Source: Daphnia pulex
Taxonomy: Eukaryota; Arthropoda; Branchiopoda; Diplostraca; Daphniidae
Assembly (NCBI RefSeq): GCF_021134715.1
Contig: NC_060026.1
Location: 15,305,001 to 15,369,000 of the forward strand
DNA length: 64,000 nt
Direction: 5' to 3'
The position numbers and the translations under genes are program-made. Positions within the stretch are counted from its first letter, which is position 1; each line of letters begins with the position of its first letter. A model generated the notes under the pieces. The model worked only from the letters and a program-made list of their open reading frames with translations. It had not been told where the DNA came from and did not search any database. Positions 25,132 through 37,273 of the stretch are shown piece after piece.

Positions 25132-26085
25132 ATGGCCAAACACGGAAGCCATCATATGACAATATACATTCCATTGCATGGACTGTCGATCAGCCCGAGC
25201 TGATTTATCACTTGACATACAATTTTGTTTTTCATTCAGATGAATCTATGAAAATGTTTTTTTCAAACAAATGAAGTTTAATTATGTACTATGATACCCG
25301 GAATGTGCAATACACAATTGTACGAAACTAATACGTGTGTGGTCGAATTACGACGTTGTCACAGTTCAGGAAACGGCCATCGCAATAAAATCCAATAAAA
25401 TCATTTTGGTTTTTCCGGAATATTTGCCGACCCACCATTCCGACCTAAATTCCAAACAAGACTACACACTATTTGATAAAAGCCATTCGGGCGCTTCCGT
25501 TGATGATATCGCTTACAAAAATCATTGTCTTTAAATAATCTGAAACAAATCAAAATGTGCCACTGACCAACCACGGAATCGCTTCCTTGCGTTGTGGCGA
25601 TTCACATTTTAGTAATTATTTTAATTGCTTTGAAAAATGAAATAATGTCAGCCATATCGTTCCCTCAAAGAAAAATTCGTGTAGAATTTAAATGACATTA
25701 AGTTGTTTGGGAAATTCAAATGGACAATTGTTATTTCCATAATTCTACCGATATTAAAAAGATCAGAATCTCCATGATTTTCGATGTCATTGCGCAATGT
25801 AGTTATCCCCCAATTGCCTTTCTAGGGGAGTTCTGCCAAAAAATTAGACAAAACGAGACTATCGAGGTCATCTTGAATTTTTGAGTTGACGTGTTTGATC
25901 TTCGACTGGAATCGTAAATAATTTGATTTGGTCCGGTGACTCTCGATTGCATTGGCAGTTCAACATGTGATCCGTTAGCCTAGAACACGATATAGTCCGA
26001 GACTGTGTTCTGAAACGGTTTTTATTCGGGAAAAATTCGGAATTCGAGAGCAATTGACGAAAGCGAATTATTGCTCCTTTTCTCA
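25132..26085. other. 3' UTR and spacer
   Basis: Downstream of paralogue A; no independent gene supported. Confidence 0.4.
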
Positions 26086-26153
26086 TTTCTCTTTGATGGT
26101 GTCTGGGAGCTAAGCGGGCGATCTTGCAACAGACAAGTGAAACGCGTGACAGT
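26084..26153 (+). promoter_or_regulatory. Conserved upstream element, copy B
   Basis: Contains TTTCTCTTTGATGGTGTC and CAAGTGAAACGCGTGACA; CTTTGAT at 26091 is exactly 200 bp before TATAAAA at 26291. Confidence 0.7.
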
Positions 26154-26542
26154 TATTATTCGTGCCGTTTTGTGTGTCACCCCCTAGCCGCCCTCTATTA
26201 AAGCAAGAAAGTGGAAATCCATAAAATACAAGTGAAAGAATAATACGATCAGCAGCCATCAATGTAAAACTGAAAGGGCCCAGTTGTTCGTATAAAATGC
26301 GACGAAAGAACAGGAAATAGTATCACAAGCTGTTCTTCCTTCTTCAGTTTAGGTGAACAACAGCAGCTCCAACAATCACCAGTGATTTTCCATCCAGCTC
26401 AACTTAGCGTGATTCTCTTTTGCCATTTCTACAAAGGACCTTAAGTGACTAAATAAGTAGGAATACATTTTTCTTATTTTGTTATAACTTTTGTAATTCA
26501 TTACTAATAATTTTGCTGATATCTTATTACAGGTAAAAGAAA

Positions 26543-28060
26543 ATGCGTTCCATGATGTCATTTCTCATGTTGATTTGCCTGGTGTCGGCAATCAACTTCC
26601 AGCCAAGCTACAGCAGCCAACAACAACCCGGTTTGAACCTGAGAACTATTATCCAGAAGGGACTTGATGGACCAGATGAACCTTACGGACAGCAAGCTGT
26701 TGGAACGGACGTCGCTTCTTCTCGACTGGGTCTCGGTCTCAAATTCAAGGCTATTCTACTCAAGCCGCTACTTTTGGTAGTCCTAGCCAAAATCAAACTC
26801 GCCCTTCTACTCGGAAAACCTTTCGCCCTGCTGGCCCTTAAAAAGCTTTTACTCAAAGCCGTTCTTGGCAAATTGTTGCTCAAGATTCCTCTGATTTTGC
26901 TCGGTGGCAAAGCTGTCATCTTGGCTAAGGTGTTGGCCCTTAAATTCGCCTTGATCACCAAAGGTTTGATTGGATTGAAGGCTCCACTTGCTCTGCTCTT
27001 CCTTGGCGGTTTGCTCAAAGGCGCTTTGAAAGGAACAGGTTTGGGATTGGCTCTCGGACTCGCAGGATCGCTCCTGAAGCCAGGACAAAGTTCAAGCGGT
27101 GAAGAGTACGACGCACCGGCATACTACGCTCCACCTGCTTATGGCCACATCCAGCCTCCGCCACCACCTTCCTACGGCGCCCCAGCTCCTTATTCCGAAC
27201 CAATCTACCTTCGTGCTCCACCTGCCCAGTCTTACGCTCCAGTTCATTCGGCTCCAGCTCAGCAATCGTACCCGCAAGGCGGCAGCCATAACGGTTATGG
27301 AGGATACGATGGCCGTAAGAAACGCGACGTGGAAGAGCGAAACGACAGCGAAGAAGTGGAAGACAGCGAGGAAGACTTCTCCGACGAATCACCCGAGGAA
27401 CTTAGACGGGAAATTGAAGCTGCTCGTACCAATGGACACGCTTACCTCTACATGGCTGCCCAATTTGACGAGCAATCTTGCGGTCGCCGTTTGATGTGTG
27501 AAGTCTACCAGAAGCCCCAAGGAAGTCGCACTGATGACGAGCTTATTTTACAAGACATTTTCGGGTAATTGATTTTGATTTAAATAGTTCAATTAGAAAA
27601 TCTAATTTTATTCTTTAATATGCTTCTCAGTTATCCGCTACCCCCATTGAGTGAAGAGGACCAAGGTACCCCGAAGGAAATGTATTACAGAGCTGCTCAA
27701 CTTGGTGCCTCTAACCAGGGTCGTCCCAATCAGATCTGCGCTCGTGTTTACTCAACTTGCCCCCATAATTCCGAGCAATTGATCCAGTTCTTCATCTCTG
27801 AGGATGATGAAACCAATGAAATTGACACCGGCAACCACCGTCCAATTTCTCACCTGCAACAACCTCAGCAATCCGCCGCCCGTCTTCCCTTCTACCATCC
27901 TCGCCAACCCAACATTTCACCTACCCAACAATGGAAGCCGGTTATTATTAGACCTGCTGTTCACAATCAACAACCCCAAGTCCAAAATTGGCGTCCGGCA
28001 GTTGCAGCGACTCCAGCTGCACCTCTGCGCAAAAGATTCCTTGCGCCACCGGCTGCTTAA
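26543..28060 (+). CDS. Secreted Leu/Lys-rich protein, paralogue B
   Basis: Same structure as paralogue A: coding exons 26543-27564 and 27631-28060, phase 2 junction, 483 residues, 5' UTR intron ending CTTATTACAG just before the start. Signal peptide MRSMMSFLMLICLVSAINF; Leu/Lys block (LALLLGKPFALLALKKLL, GLGLALGLAGSLLKP); Pro-rich middle (PPPPPSYGAPAPYS); dibasic GRKKRD; acidic run; QSCGRRLMCEVYQK and NQICARVYSTCPHNSEQL. The last 30 residues of exon 1 and the first of exon 2 are almost identical to copy A, indicating recent duplication or gene conversion. Confidence 0.88.
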
Positions 28061-29597
28061 TTGGCCAAGTAAAACATTCAAAATTCCCACGAATGGACTG
28101 TCGATCAGCCCGATTAATTTTTCCACTGCACTTTAGCTAACATCAATTAATGGTTCACCAATTTTCTTTTAAAATTTCACCAATGAAATACCTTCTTTAC
28201 ATGACTTCTGCACCATGCTTTGAATCACCAGAAAATGTAATAGAGCTCTAGTGATCATTTATCCGCAATACACATATCTATAAAAAAATTTCGTTGTTTT
28301 CTTTTCACTAATTTTCTATATTGGTATGATTTTTTATAATTATTATTAGCTATTAAAGTTTTTTCAAGGTTTGTGTTCTGTGTCTATCAGTTGCTGTTTA
28401 GATGCAATTTCTGCCACTAGATGCGTTAGAAACTGACGTTCTGTTGTCATCGTTACGGCGTTCGTCTGGCGTCTGCTATCAGTCATTCGAATAAAAAATC
28501 TGAAGTGAAAATGTCCTGGAAGTCTTGCTGCATTTTTATGATGTAGTCGGATGTAGAAGTATCCAGGTAGTAACAAGCTGATGAAAACAATACAGCCTAA
28601 CATCACGAGAAGGTCAGTTTTTTTTTGTCATATGGGTAATTAATGAACATCCCCAATTCTTTAAGTGAGTTACATTAATTGTATCCGAATCCCAAATTTG
28701 TGTTGTTCTTAGAAACTAGAAAATCAATCAGGGATTGCCAAATGCCAACAGTATTAGTGTTACCTATACTTTTGCTCTGATGTTTTTCCTCAAATATGGC
28801 CATGAAATTGCATAATTTTCCTTTTCTGAGAGATCAAAATCTATTTGTTATGATGGCCTTCAACTGCTTTTAAACTTGGAGATAAATACCCAAAGAAGTA
28901 GGCTAGAGTCTACACTTGATTGTTCCAATTGATGGACAGAATGTTTCCCAATTAGATGAGAGCTTCACCTGTTGAAATGGAAACTACAGTTATAACTACC
29001 TATTTTTGAAATTTTTCTAAAACTGTCAGTTATCAAAGTCGTAAAGTTATTTTGAAAGTATACCATGAGAACTTCAAGAAGACGTAGAAGGTGAAAGAGT
29101 ACCGCGTAATAAATCGCTCATCACGTTTTAAGAATTTCATTTATTGGAGTCAACTGTCCTTTCATTTCACTAGCCAAGACGGTCACGTTGCTTCGTACTG
29201 CGCAACTAATAGATACTTATCACTCAATAGTATACTGTAAACGTTTTAAATTAATTACAATTTCCTATTTTATACAATGCAACCCTAAATCTCATCATTG
29301 GAGTGCTATAATGATTGACCATGGGGAAAAATGAGCGGTTATTGCAGAATTTAATTCGATTGCTGATAAAAATTTAGCAAACATACATTCGGGGCTACCT
29401 TTCTCCAATTGTGTGTGTAAAGGAAATCATTTATTTCACTGTCATTTTCAGTTCTAAACCTATTTATAGGATATCCGCAATCGTGTCATTTTTTCGCAGT
29501 TGACACATGATTGTCCTTTATTCTCCTTCTGTTTTAAGAAAGCCCAAAATCGGGATGAATTGACGAAAGGGAATTGCTCCGCTGTACTTCAATTTTC
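28061..29597. other. Spacer with a possible promoter near 28.4 kb
   Basis: CCACTAGATGCG at 28411 resembles the recurrent promoter-linked box. A transcript may start near 28450 with a GTCAGT donor at about 28612, but no convincing coding sequence follows. The rest is unremarkable. Confidence 0.3.
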
Positions 29598-29660
29598 TCA
29601 TTTCTCTTTGATGGTATCGCAGGGTGAACGGGGGATTTTGTCAACAAGTGAAACGTGACA
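29598..29660 (+). promoter_or_regulatory. Conserved upstream element, copy C
   Basis: Contains TTTCTCTTTGATGGTATC and CAAGTGAAACGTGACA; CTTTGAT at 29606 is 200 bp before TATAAAA at 29806. Confidence 0.7.
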
Positions 29661-30042
29661 GCAGTTTGACTCCGAATTTTCTTCCCTTCTATTTTCTTTG
29701 GTGCCTCTATTAAACCAAGAAAGTTGGAAAGAGTTTGCAGAAAAGACCTCATAAAACGAGGGGAGTATGCCTTAGCCAAGCACAAAAGGGTCGTTTCCCA
29801 TCAACTATAAAATGGGATGGAAAAACCAGAAAGAGCATCACTTGCTGATATTCCTCCCTCAGTTCGAGTCATCGAAAAAGAGCAGCATTCCTGGACGTAT
29901 TACAGTGAAAATCTCATCAAACCCGAAATCAGTGCCCACACGGACTTCATCGTATCTAAGAAGGTATGCGCTTTGTTAGTAAGAGTAATCATAAAAATTC
30001 AAATTTAATGCTTATTTTACAAACAACAGGTGCTACAAGAAA

Positions 30043-31537
30043 ATGCGTTCCATTCTATCAATCGTTATGTTGGTTTGCCTGGTGTCAGCCATCAACTTTC
30101 AGCTGAGCCACAGCAGCAGCAGCGAACAAGAATCCGATTTGAAACTAAAACAACTTATCGAGAAGGGATTTGAGGAACTGGAAGATCTTCCCGACATACA
30201 ATCCGATGGAACGGACGTCGCTTCTTCGCGGAAACTGGGTCTGGGTCTCAAAGTCAAGGCACTTTTCCTCAAACCGCTGGCCCTGGCCAAAATCAAAATC
30301 GCCCTTTTACTTGGCAAACCTCTGGTCCTTACAACTCTTAAAAAGCTTTTACTCAAAGCCTTTCTTGGCAAATTGTTGCTCAAAATTCCTCTGATTTTGC
30401 TCGGCACTGGCAAAGCTGGATTGGTGGCTAAGGTGGTAGCCCTTAAATTTGCCTTGATCAAGAAGGGTTTGTTTGGATTAAAGGCCCCACTTGCCCTACT
30501 CTTCCTGGGTGGTTTGATCAAAGTCGCCCTAAAAGGAACAGGTTTGGGATTGGCTCTAGGACTCGCCGGATCTCTTCTTAAGCCAAATGGACAAAGCGGA
30601 GAAGAATACGATGAACCTACCAAAGGCTACGCTCCTCCCAAGATTCCTCCTCCACCCCCTCCTACCTACAACCCACCTACTGTTTATTCCGCTCCCGTGT
30701 ATAGTGCTCCGGTAGTTTATTCTTCTGTTCCTTTATATATGCCAACGCCTTACTTTCAAACTAGCTCAAATGTTGGCGGAAGCAATTATGGATCTGGCCG
30801 TAGGAAGCGCAACCTTCAAGAAAACAGCGATAGCGGAGAAGAATTCTTCTCCGACGAATCGGCCGAGGAACTTAGACTAGAAATCGAAGCTGCTGAGATT
30901 AATGGACACGCTTATCTCTACATGGCCGCTCAATTCGACGAGCAATCGTGCGGGCGCCGTCTGTTCTGTGAAGTCTACCAGAAACCCAAAGGAAATCTCA
31001 CTGAAGACGAAAAACTATTGCAGAACAATTTTGGGTAACTGATTTACTTACATTTCATTTTTGTTTTACAATTTATGTCATTTTGTTCCTGATTTTATTT
31101 TTCTTAGTTATCCCCTGCCTTCATTGAATGAAGAAGACCAAGGTACTCCCAAGGAAATTTACTACAGAGCTGCCCAACTTGGCGCCAATCACCAGGGTCA
31201 ACCAAACAATCAAATCTGCGCTCGTTTTTACGCAACTTGTCCCCATAATGCCGAGCAGCTGATCCACTTTTTCGTCACCGGGGATGACGAAACCAATGAA
31301 ATTGAATCAGATCACAACCGTCCAGTTTCTCATTTGAAACCACCTAAGCAATCTGTTGCTCGACTTCCCTTCTACCAATCGAACAACTTTTCTCCTGCCC
31401 AACGATCGGACCCGATTGATTTTGAGCCGGCTGTTGATCAAAACCAGACCTACTCAACCACACCAATCCAAGATCAAGTTGTTGTTGCTACTGCTACACA
31501 TCTACGCCAGAGAAACATCACGGTCTCTGACGTTTAA
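30043..31537 (+). CDS. Secreted Leu/Lys-rich protein, paralogue C
   Basis: Coding exons 30043-31034 and 31108-31537, phase 2 junction, 473 residues, with a 5' UTR intron ending just upstream. Signal peptide MRSILSIVMLVCLVSAINF; Leu/Lys block with KIPLILLGTGKAGLVAKVVA; Pro/Tyr/Ser-rich middle; basic site GRRKRN; acidic stretch; QSCGRRLFCEVYQK and NQICARFYATCPHNAEQL. The most diverged copy of the 23-31 kb trio in its C-terminal tail. It has an Osiris-like hydrophobic rhythm but no proven relation. Confidence 0.88.
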
Positions 31538-33130
31538 ATTTTCGTTGAAACGAAGTAGTTTTCCTGACACGCTGACTACATATTCTTGCAGGTTTGGCTT
31601 CTTGTAGTCTCATTTATTTTACCGTTTCATTATGATACATTTCAAGGTTCCCCTATATAGTTTATTCAATTTAAAAGTGATTTATATCCAAGAATTTATG
31701 GTGATATCAATACAAATTCTCAAACTAAAACCGTCTGCGTTTAAATGAAAATTGCAGTCCCTTTTGTCACTTTTATGTTCACTTGTCTATGTACCACAGA
31801 TCAAACCAAGCTAGTCAAGGTTTTTTATTCAAATTTGAATGCAAACTGTCTACTGCCACTTGATCGTCGTAAGGTGGCTTTTGAAATTGTCCACCAGGTG
31901 GCAATCATCTGTCAATTGTCAATTTGTCATTCATTGTCATTGGTTTCAACATCGAACGGAAGTGGGAATAAATAATTTTCTGTGTTTTTGGAATAAATCC
32001 AACGTTTTTCTTTGTGTTTTTGGAATCAATCCAACGCCATATCAAATGTAAGTTTATTTTCTTTACTAATTCAAGTGCCTGCATATGCATAGGTTACTTT
32101 TACTACTCATATTTTTTCTTCTTGAAAGGCTAGATCATGTGTGTCTTACAAACAAGTTTAAGTTTGATTTCATCACATATGCAAATCTCTCCTATGAAAT
32201 GTCTCAATATGTGCTAATCAAAGTAAAATATTGAATTTCTTTTATGACATCATAATTTTATCAAAGGTGGATAAGAAGGAGATGTCCTTACTATTCCAGT
32301 GTGTTTAACGATGACACAATCAGACAACACACAGACACAAAGGACTCGCAGTAGATGCTGCTGCCGAAGCCAGCAGATTACGAAGCACACATTTATGATG
32401 TTTTTGGCTGTGGTATATTTATGGGCCTCACCACAATGGTAAAACCATTTTTCAGTTCTATGTTTAGGAATTGACAGGTTGTGTGATATGCCACTGAATT
32501 TTACATGTGTTTAGAGTGTTGAACCCTGGAATTATTGCTGACTAGTGACTACTAGCTCCGTCAACATTTTTGTCTTTTTGTGGATGTATTTTTGCCAAAC
32601 TTCCCCCCTTCTATCTAAATATCTTTAAGACGTCTATCTAAAATTTAAGAGATGATTTTGAGTGTAAACTGATGTTTAATTGCTGTTTAATTATTCTTTT
32701 AGATCATAGACGTCAAGCACATTGATGAAACAAATTATAAATAACATGACTTATTTTTTTAATTTACAGGTTTCTTAATTGGCATTACAGACTTTATGAG
32801 AAGTCATGTCTTTTCAAGAAAAAGGACTTAGTCAACAAGATTCATTGTTTGCTAACTCGTCGGGTGCCGTTGAATCTCCCCTTTACTTCCTTATCTCCCC
32901 TTTACTTCCTTACACAGGCCCTCTGGATTGGAGGTATTGCTTTCTGTTGCTACATCTTGGTTGAATATTACTGTCATCCAAATAAATGTTCATTCTGATT
33001 ACAGGGTAATTCCTTCGTGAACTTCATCCATTGCTAAAAACCAACGAGATCATGCTGTAATTCAAGACCGATAATTTGTCTAGTTAGCTAAATTACAAGT
33101 GCATATCTGGGCTCCCTTCTTTTCTGTGGC
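31538..33130. other. Spacer with possible short spliced transcript
   Basis: A CCACCAGGTGGC box at 31892-31903, a 32-bp imperfect duplication at 31981-32036 and a GTAAGT donor at about 32048 suggest a transcript start, but I see no coding potential. Function undetermined. Confidence 0.3.
31981..32036. repeat. Two-copy direct repeat, 32-bp unit
   Basis: TGTGTTTTTGGAATAAATCC at 31981 recurs with one change at 32013, each followed by AACG. Confidence 0.8.
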
Positions 33131-34502
33131 CCCGTTTCCCTAACTAACCACTAACCAACGCCCGCCGGTGGTCACTCACCCGCTGTGAAACCAGGAGGAG
33201 GGGAGGACTCTGGTCGAACGGGGACTTGGAAGGCGCATGATCCGATGAAAACTTTTGGAGGGTCATGAGTCTAACCCGGAAGCCTAGTATGACTACATCT
33301 CCCCGGTAAAACTTGCCTCGTACTTCTCTCTTCTTCTCGGTCCAGATAAATATCTCTGGGGGCCGTAGACATATCCTATAACAGCATGTGCGAGTTAAAA
33401 CAATGCATCCACTACCCAATGAAACAAATAGCCATGGTTTATTTTTTGTGGAAATCTCCGTCAGTCAAGTTACAAAGACGATGCAGATTTCTGCAAAACT
33501 AATCCATCGCTTTTTGTCTCATTGCCGCAGCGGTGGTGGCGGGTTGCGTTTAAACTCGTGCAGTAGTAAACCGTCTTGACCCGGACGCTCTGTTAAGTAA
33601 ATTTATAATACATTGCCAAAAAATAACAAAACTTTGTGCTTAATAAAACTTTTTTATTACATACAATTACACATTACAATGTTATGATTTAACACTGGTT
33701 AATAAGGATTAGGGTGTAAGTTAGAGAGTTGTTAGGTTTATGTTTATGGGGTTTGAAGATAAGAAGGTATAAGTTTGTGGGGTTTGGAGATTAATTAGTG
33801 GGTATATGTTTGTATAGTTACAGATTAATTAAATTTGTCCATACTTGAAATGTCCTCCCCCTCCAACATCCTCCACTTTCCTACCCCAATCCCGAAAACA
33901 TGTTTATTATTTGTTTGACATAAAACATCCCCATATATCTGCTTTTGTCCCTTCTTATCACATAAGCGGTACACTAAGACACAAGGACAATTTAACAAAA
34001 TAATGATGCAATTTCCATAATATGACAGCAGGACCAAGGAACAGCCAGTTTAACTTCATGCAATAAGACTATAAGAGCTTTCACCAGCATAGGCTGCAAC
34101 AACGTGCCACATCGGACAACAATTACAGGAACATAAACGATAAACCTAGAATCAAAATAAAATGAATTAATCTTCAGCATCAATGGAAATGCTCTTTGAA
34201 AAGACAAATTAACGTCACTTAATGTTGTTTTCAAGAGTTAACCCTGAAAACATTATCTGATACTGCCTTGATTGTCTGCGACCAGGGAGATTACCTGGCC
34301 GGTGAAGAAGAGAGAAGAGTACGAGGCCAGTTTTGCTAGGGAGCGATAAGTCATAGCAGGATTTCCGGATAGACTCATGACCCTCCAAAAGGTTTTCTCA
34401 GATCATCCGCCTTCCAAGTCCCCGTTCGACCAGAGCCCTCCTCATCCTCCTGGTTATCACAGCGGGTGATTGACCTGGTTAGTGGTTAGTTAGGGAAACG
34501 GG
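33131..34502. mobile_element. Non-autonomous DNA element with long terminal inverted repeats
   Basis: The left arm (33131 to about 33350) and the right arm (about 34260-34502) are inverted copies over roughly 220 bp at about 85-90% identity by eye, both beginning CCCGTTTCCCTAACTAACCA from their outer ends. Shared inner blocks include CTCTGGTCGAACGGGGACTT and TTTTGGAGGGTCATGAGTCT. The interior of about 900 bp is AT-rich with no transposase. I see no target-site duplication, so the superfamily is unassigned; an inverted segmental duplication is the alternative. Confidence 0.7.
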
Positions 34503-35448
34503 ATATACACTTTTTTATTTATCTACACCTTCACAAATTATCAGTCTTCAATTCCAGTAATCTCTTGTAGGTTTCCAAAACAGAGGAGAGGGATTAACCT
34601 GAAAGGAGATTATGTTTAATTATTTAGATTTTCAAACTATATTGTAGTGACAGAAAGCAAAACCTCAAATATATCAATCTTACATTGCCCTCCTAAATTA
34701 GAACTAAGTGGCGATTACCACAAAATCTTAAGTGGCAGCATTTTCTTGCTGTGGTGCCGCAAAATAGATAGCAGCAAAGAATTGGGTCTGGTGAAGGCAT
34801 CAAAAATATCTTGAAGATTTACAAAATCTTGACAGGGAAAAGTTCGTGTGAACATTATAAACCTTAAAGAACAAGAATTTTGGTAAAATAACTACCTTGC
34901 AACAGAAATTGTTTAGCTTCAGAAGACATAGCTTGCGAACTTGCATTATTGGATTAGACAATTTTATTTCTATTGTCACGAGCACCTAGTTGGCCAGGCC
35001 TACATGAAAACTTCACCTGAAACTATTGAAAAATTTAGTCAAGAATGCAGTAAGAATCATTAGTTAAGGATTATGTTATCTATTACTTAAAGACAGTAAA
35101 CTCATTATCCGATCTCCGTTGTTTAACGTTTTAATTTGTTTTGAAGGAACTTTTTAAAGTTACGACTTGGTCACTTGGAATGTCCCGTTAATGTCATGCT
35201 ACTGAGATTGTGTAACCAACACAAGATTCAAAACTCATTACTAGATGTCGCCACTGTCTTGTTTACGTCCCCATGTCATGAAAAGAGACGAAATGGGCGA
35301 AACAAATTGTTGCTAATTAGTTAATTACACTTATATTCCTGTGATTTCAAATACCAATTGAACTTCATATCTTATGTAGGTATATCTTGACCTAGTTTCC
35401 TTATTTTCATATTATACCAACTTATTTCTTCAAATTTTAGATGCTGTG

Positions 35449-35512
35449 CAGCTAATTAGCCACTGTCAGTCATCCCAACACAGCTAATAAGCCACTGTCA
35501 GTCATCCCAACA
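35449..35512. repeat. Tandem duplication, 32-bp unit, two copies
   Basis: CAGCTAATTAGCCACTGTCA... at 35449 is repeated with one change at 35481. Confidence 0.85.
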
Positions 35513-36482
35513 AATTGCCTTACTAAATCATCACCCATATGATAAAGGTTAGCATCAATATCACCTATCTGTCTAACCTAACGCTACTGCAATACTTCAT
35601 AACACTTTCTTTAGCATCAGGAAATTTATCCCACCTAAGGAGTAATGCAGTTTGTTGCTGTAATTCGATTATTACGGGTTTTCATCATGAACATTTCAGT
35701 GTGCTTCTTAGAAAAGGTAAAGATTGCTATGCTTTTTATATTTTCATCAATGTAACACATTTTGTTTTACAGAGCACACAAGATCCCCACGGACATCCTT
35801 GAGTCAATGCTGGATTTCATCCTTGACAGAAGAGGGACTTCCAGAAACATTCTGCTCCATCATTATCTTCAAGACATACGCTCATACAGCTTCACTACTT
35901 CAGCGCTTCTTATGCTGCTACACATCAACTTTTCTTGCTTCACTGGCGAGTTGGATCACTTCAGTTGCTGTGACACACCTGTAGTCACTCACCAAGGGAT
36001 TATGGCCAGTTACCGGACAATTGAGTAATTGACTTATTTTCGTAGATTATCTACTAGTAATCTATTTGCGTTAAACTCTCTGTCTTTGTTATAATTCCAA
36101 AATTAGGCCCTTCTTTCTCGTAAAAGAAGTGTTAGTGTGTTACTTAGACGTTTCTTTTTTTAACGCTAGATGGCTTTTCATAATTTTCAGCTGTCAAAAC
36201 AGTCAGTTTCAGTTACTTTGCAAATCTCTTTAAACATTTATCGGCAGCTGCTGTGTGGAAATTTTTTAGGGAAAACTGACGATAACTATTCCACCAACAA
36301 AGCTCACTTGTTAGATTTTTCATAATGTGTTTTTTTTTCTACTTCCGGTTTTTCTTATTTCAGTCAGTAGTTCAGTAAATATTCATTCGACGCACAAAAG
36401 AACCACATATTCAGGATCCTCATCAAATTTGTGATAAAGTTCATGTTTTTTTTTGTACGTACGCGTACTTCCGGTTTCGAAA

Positions 36483-36510
36483 ATTTTCCTGAACTATAGT
36501 TCAGGAAAAT
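36483..36510. repeat. Perfect 28-bp palindrome
   Basis: ATTTTCCTGAACTA is directly followed by its exact reverse complement, with no spacer. Confidence 0.9.
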
Positions 36511-36826
36511 TCTCGATTTTGGCCAAAATTTGGATTTCGTTTGAATCACATCTAATCGACCCCAAATTTCATGGAGATCACGAATATGTGGTTTATTTTG
36601 ACGGGAGCTCAATAGTTAAGTCGCTATCGCTTACTTCCGGTATAGTTCCGGAAAATTTGCATGAATCTAGTAAGTGAGCTTTGTTCTGCGTACAATTCTC
36701 GATATTGCCAGCCATATTTTAATCAAATATTAGTGTGCTGTTTAAATTTAGAGCAAAAAATCTGATCCTTGTACTAATGTGTAACTTTAATTGCCATGTC
36801 ATTATAAGTATTGTTTTGTTTTTCAG

Positions 36827-36915
36827 GTTTATATGCAGAGGAGATGTTGAGAAGATGGACACCAAAAGGTCGCCGGTATTTCAAAAATGTCAGCGCGGAT
36901 CATCATTTGTTGTTG
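36827..36915 (+). CDS. Candidate internal exon
   Basis: Flanked by TTTTTCAG and a GTAATA donor, it reads LYAEEMLRRWTPKGRRYFKN in one frame. Composition is coding-like, but no family is recognised and no partner exon was found. The piggyBac MITE sits about 20 bp into the following intron. Confidence 0.25.
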
Positions 36916-36938
36916 GTAATATGTTTTGTGTTAGTTAA

Positions 36939-37269
36939 CCCGTTGGCTGCCACACCTTTGTTCCCCCATGTTAGCTCTGTAGCACGGGCCCGCGCTGTTC
37001 GGTCTCGTGGTTTATTTGCCGCGGGGTCGGACAGTTGCACCAGCCCCAGATTTGGCCGAAAGGCCCTGTTAGGCAATGCACCATAGGGACTTCCCCCTTG
37101 TCGATACGGTGATGGATTCTAGAGGTTGTGCATTCCATCTTCTCCTGTCACCGTGTCAGCCCGGACTTGTCAGCAATGGCAAGTCCCACCTTGGTCATGG
37201 ATCCTTCAGACATGGCGTGTAGAGAAGTAGAGAGCAACCTACGGGTTGCATGGCGTGGCAGCCAACGGG
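36939..37269. mobile_element. piggyBac-type MITE
   Basis: A 331-bp element bounded by TTAA at 36935-36938 and 37270-37273. Its ends are perfect inverted repeats CCCGTTGGCTGCCAC. TTAA target duplication plus CCC-starting TIRs are the hallmark of the piggyBac superfamily. It is more GC-rich than its surroundings and has no transposase, so it is non-autonomous. Identical TIRs suggest a recent insertion. Confidence 0.9.
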
Positions 37270-37273
37270 TTAA

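Larger units (their letters stand above)
34503..36826. other. Repeat-rich spacer
   Basis: No supported gene. Contains a 32-bp tandem duplication (35449-35512), a CGCTAGATGGC box at 36168, three ACTTCCGGT motifs (about 36341, 36467, 36632) and a perfect palindrome at 36483-36510. Confidence 0.4.

Noticed and set aside
28364-28606. Minus-strand frame MMLGCIVFISLLLPG
   Set aside because: Hydrophobic start but no downstream exon, and opposite to a likely plus-strand transcript.
28770-28835. Possible box C/D snoRNA (CTGATGT ... TTCTGAG)
   Set aside because: Boxes are weak and the guide AATTTTCCTTTT has no rRNA complement that I recognise.
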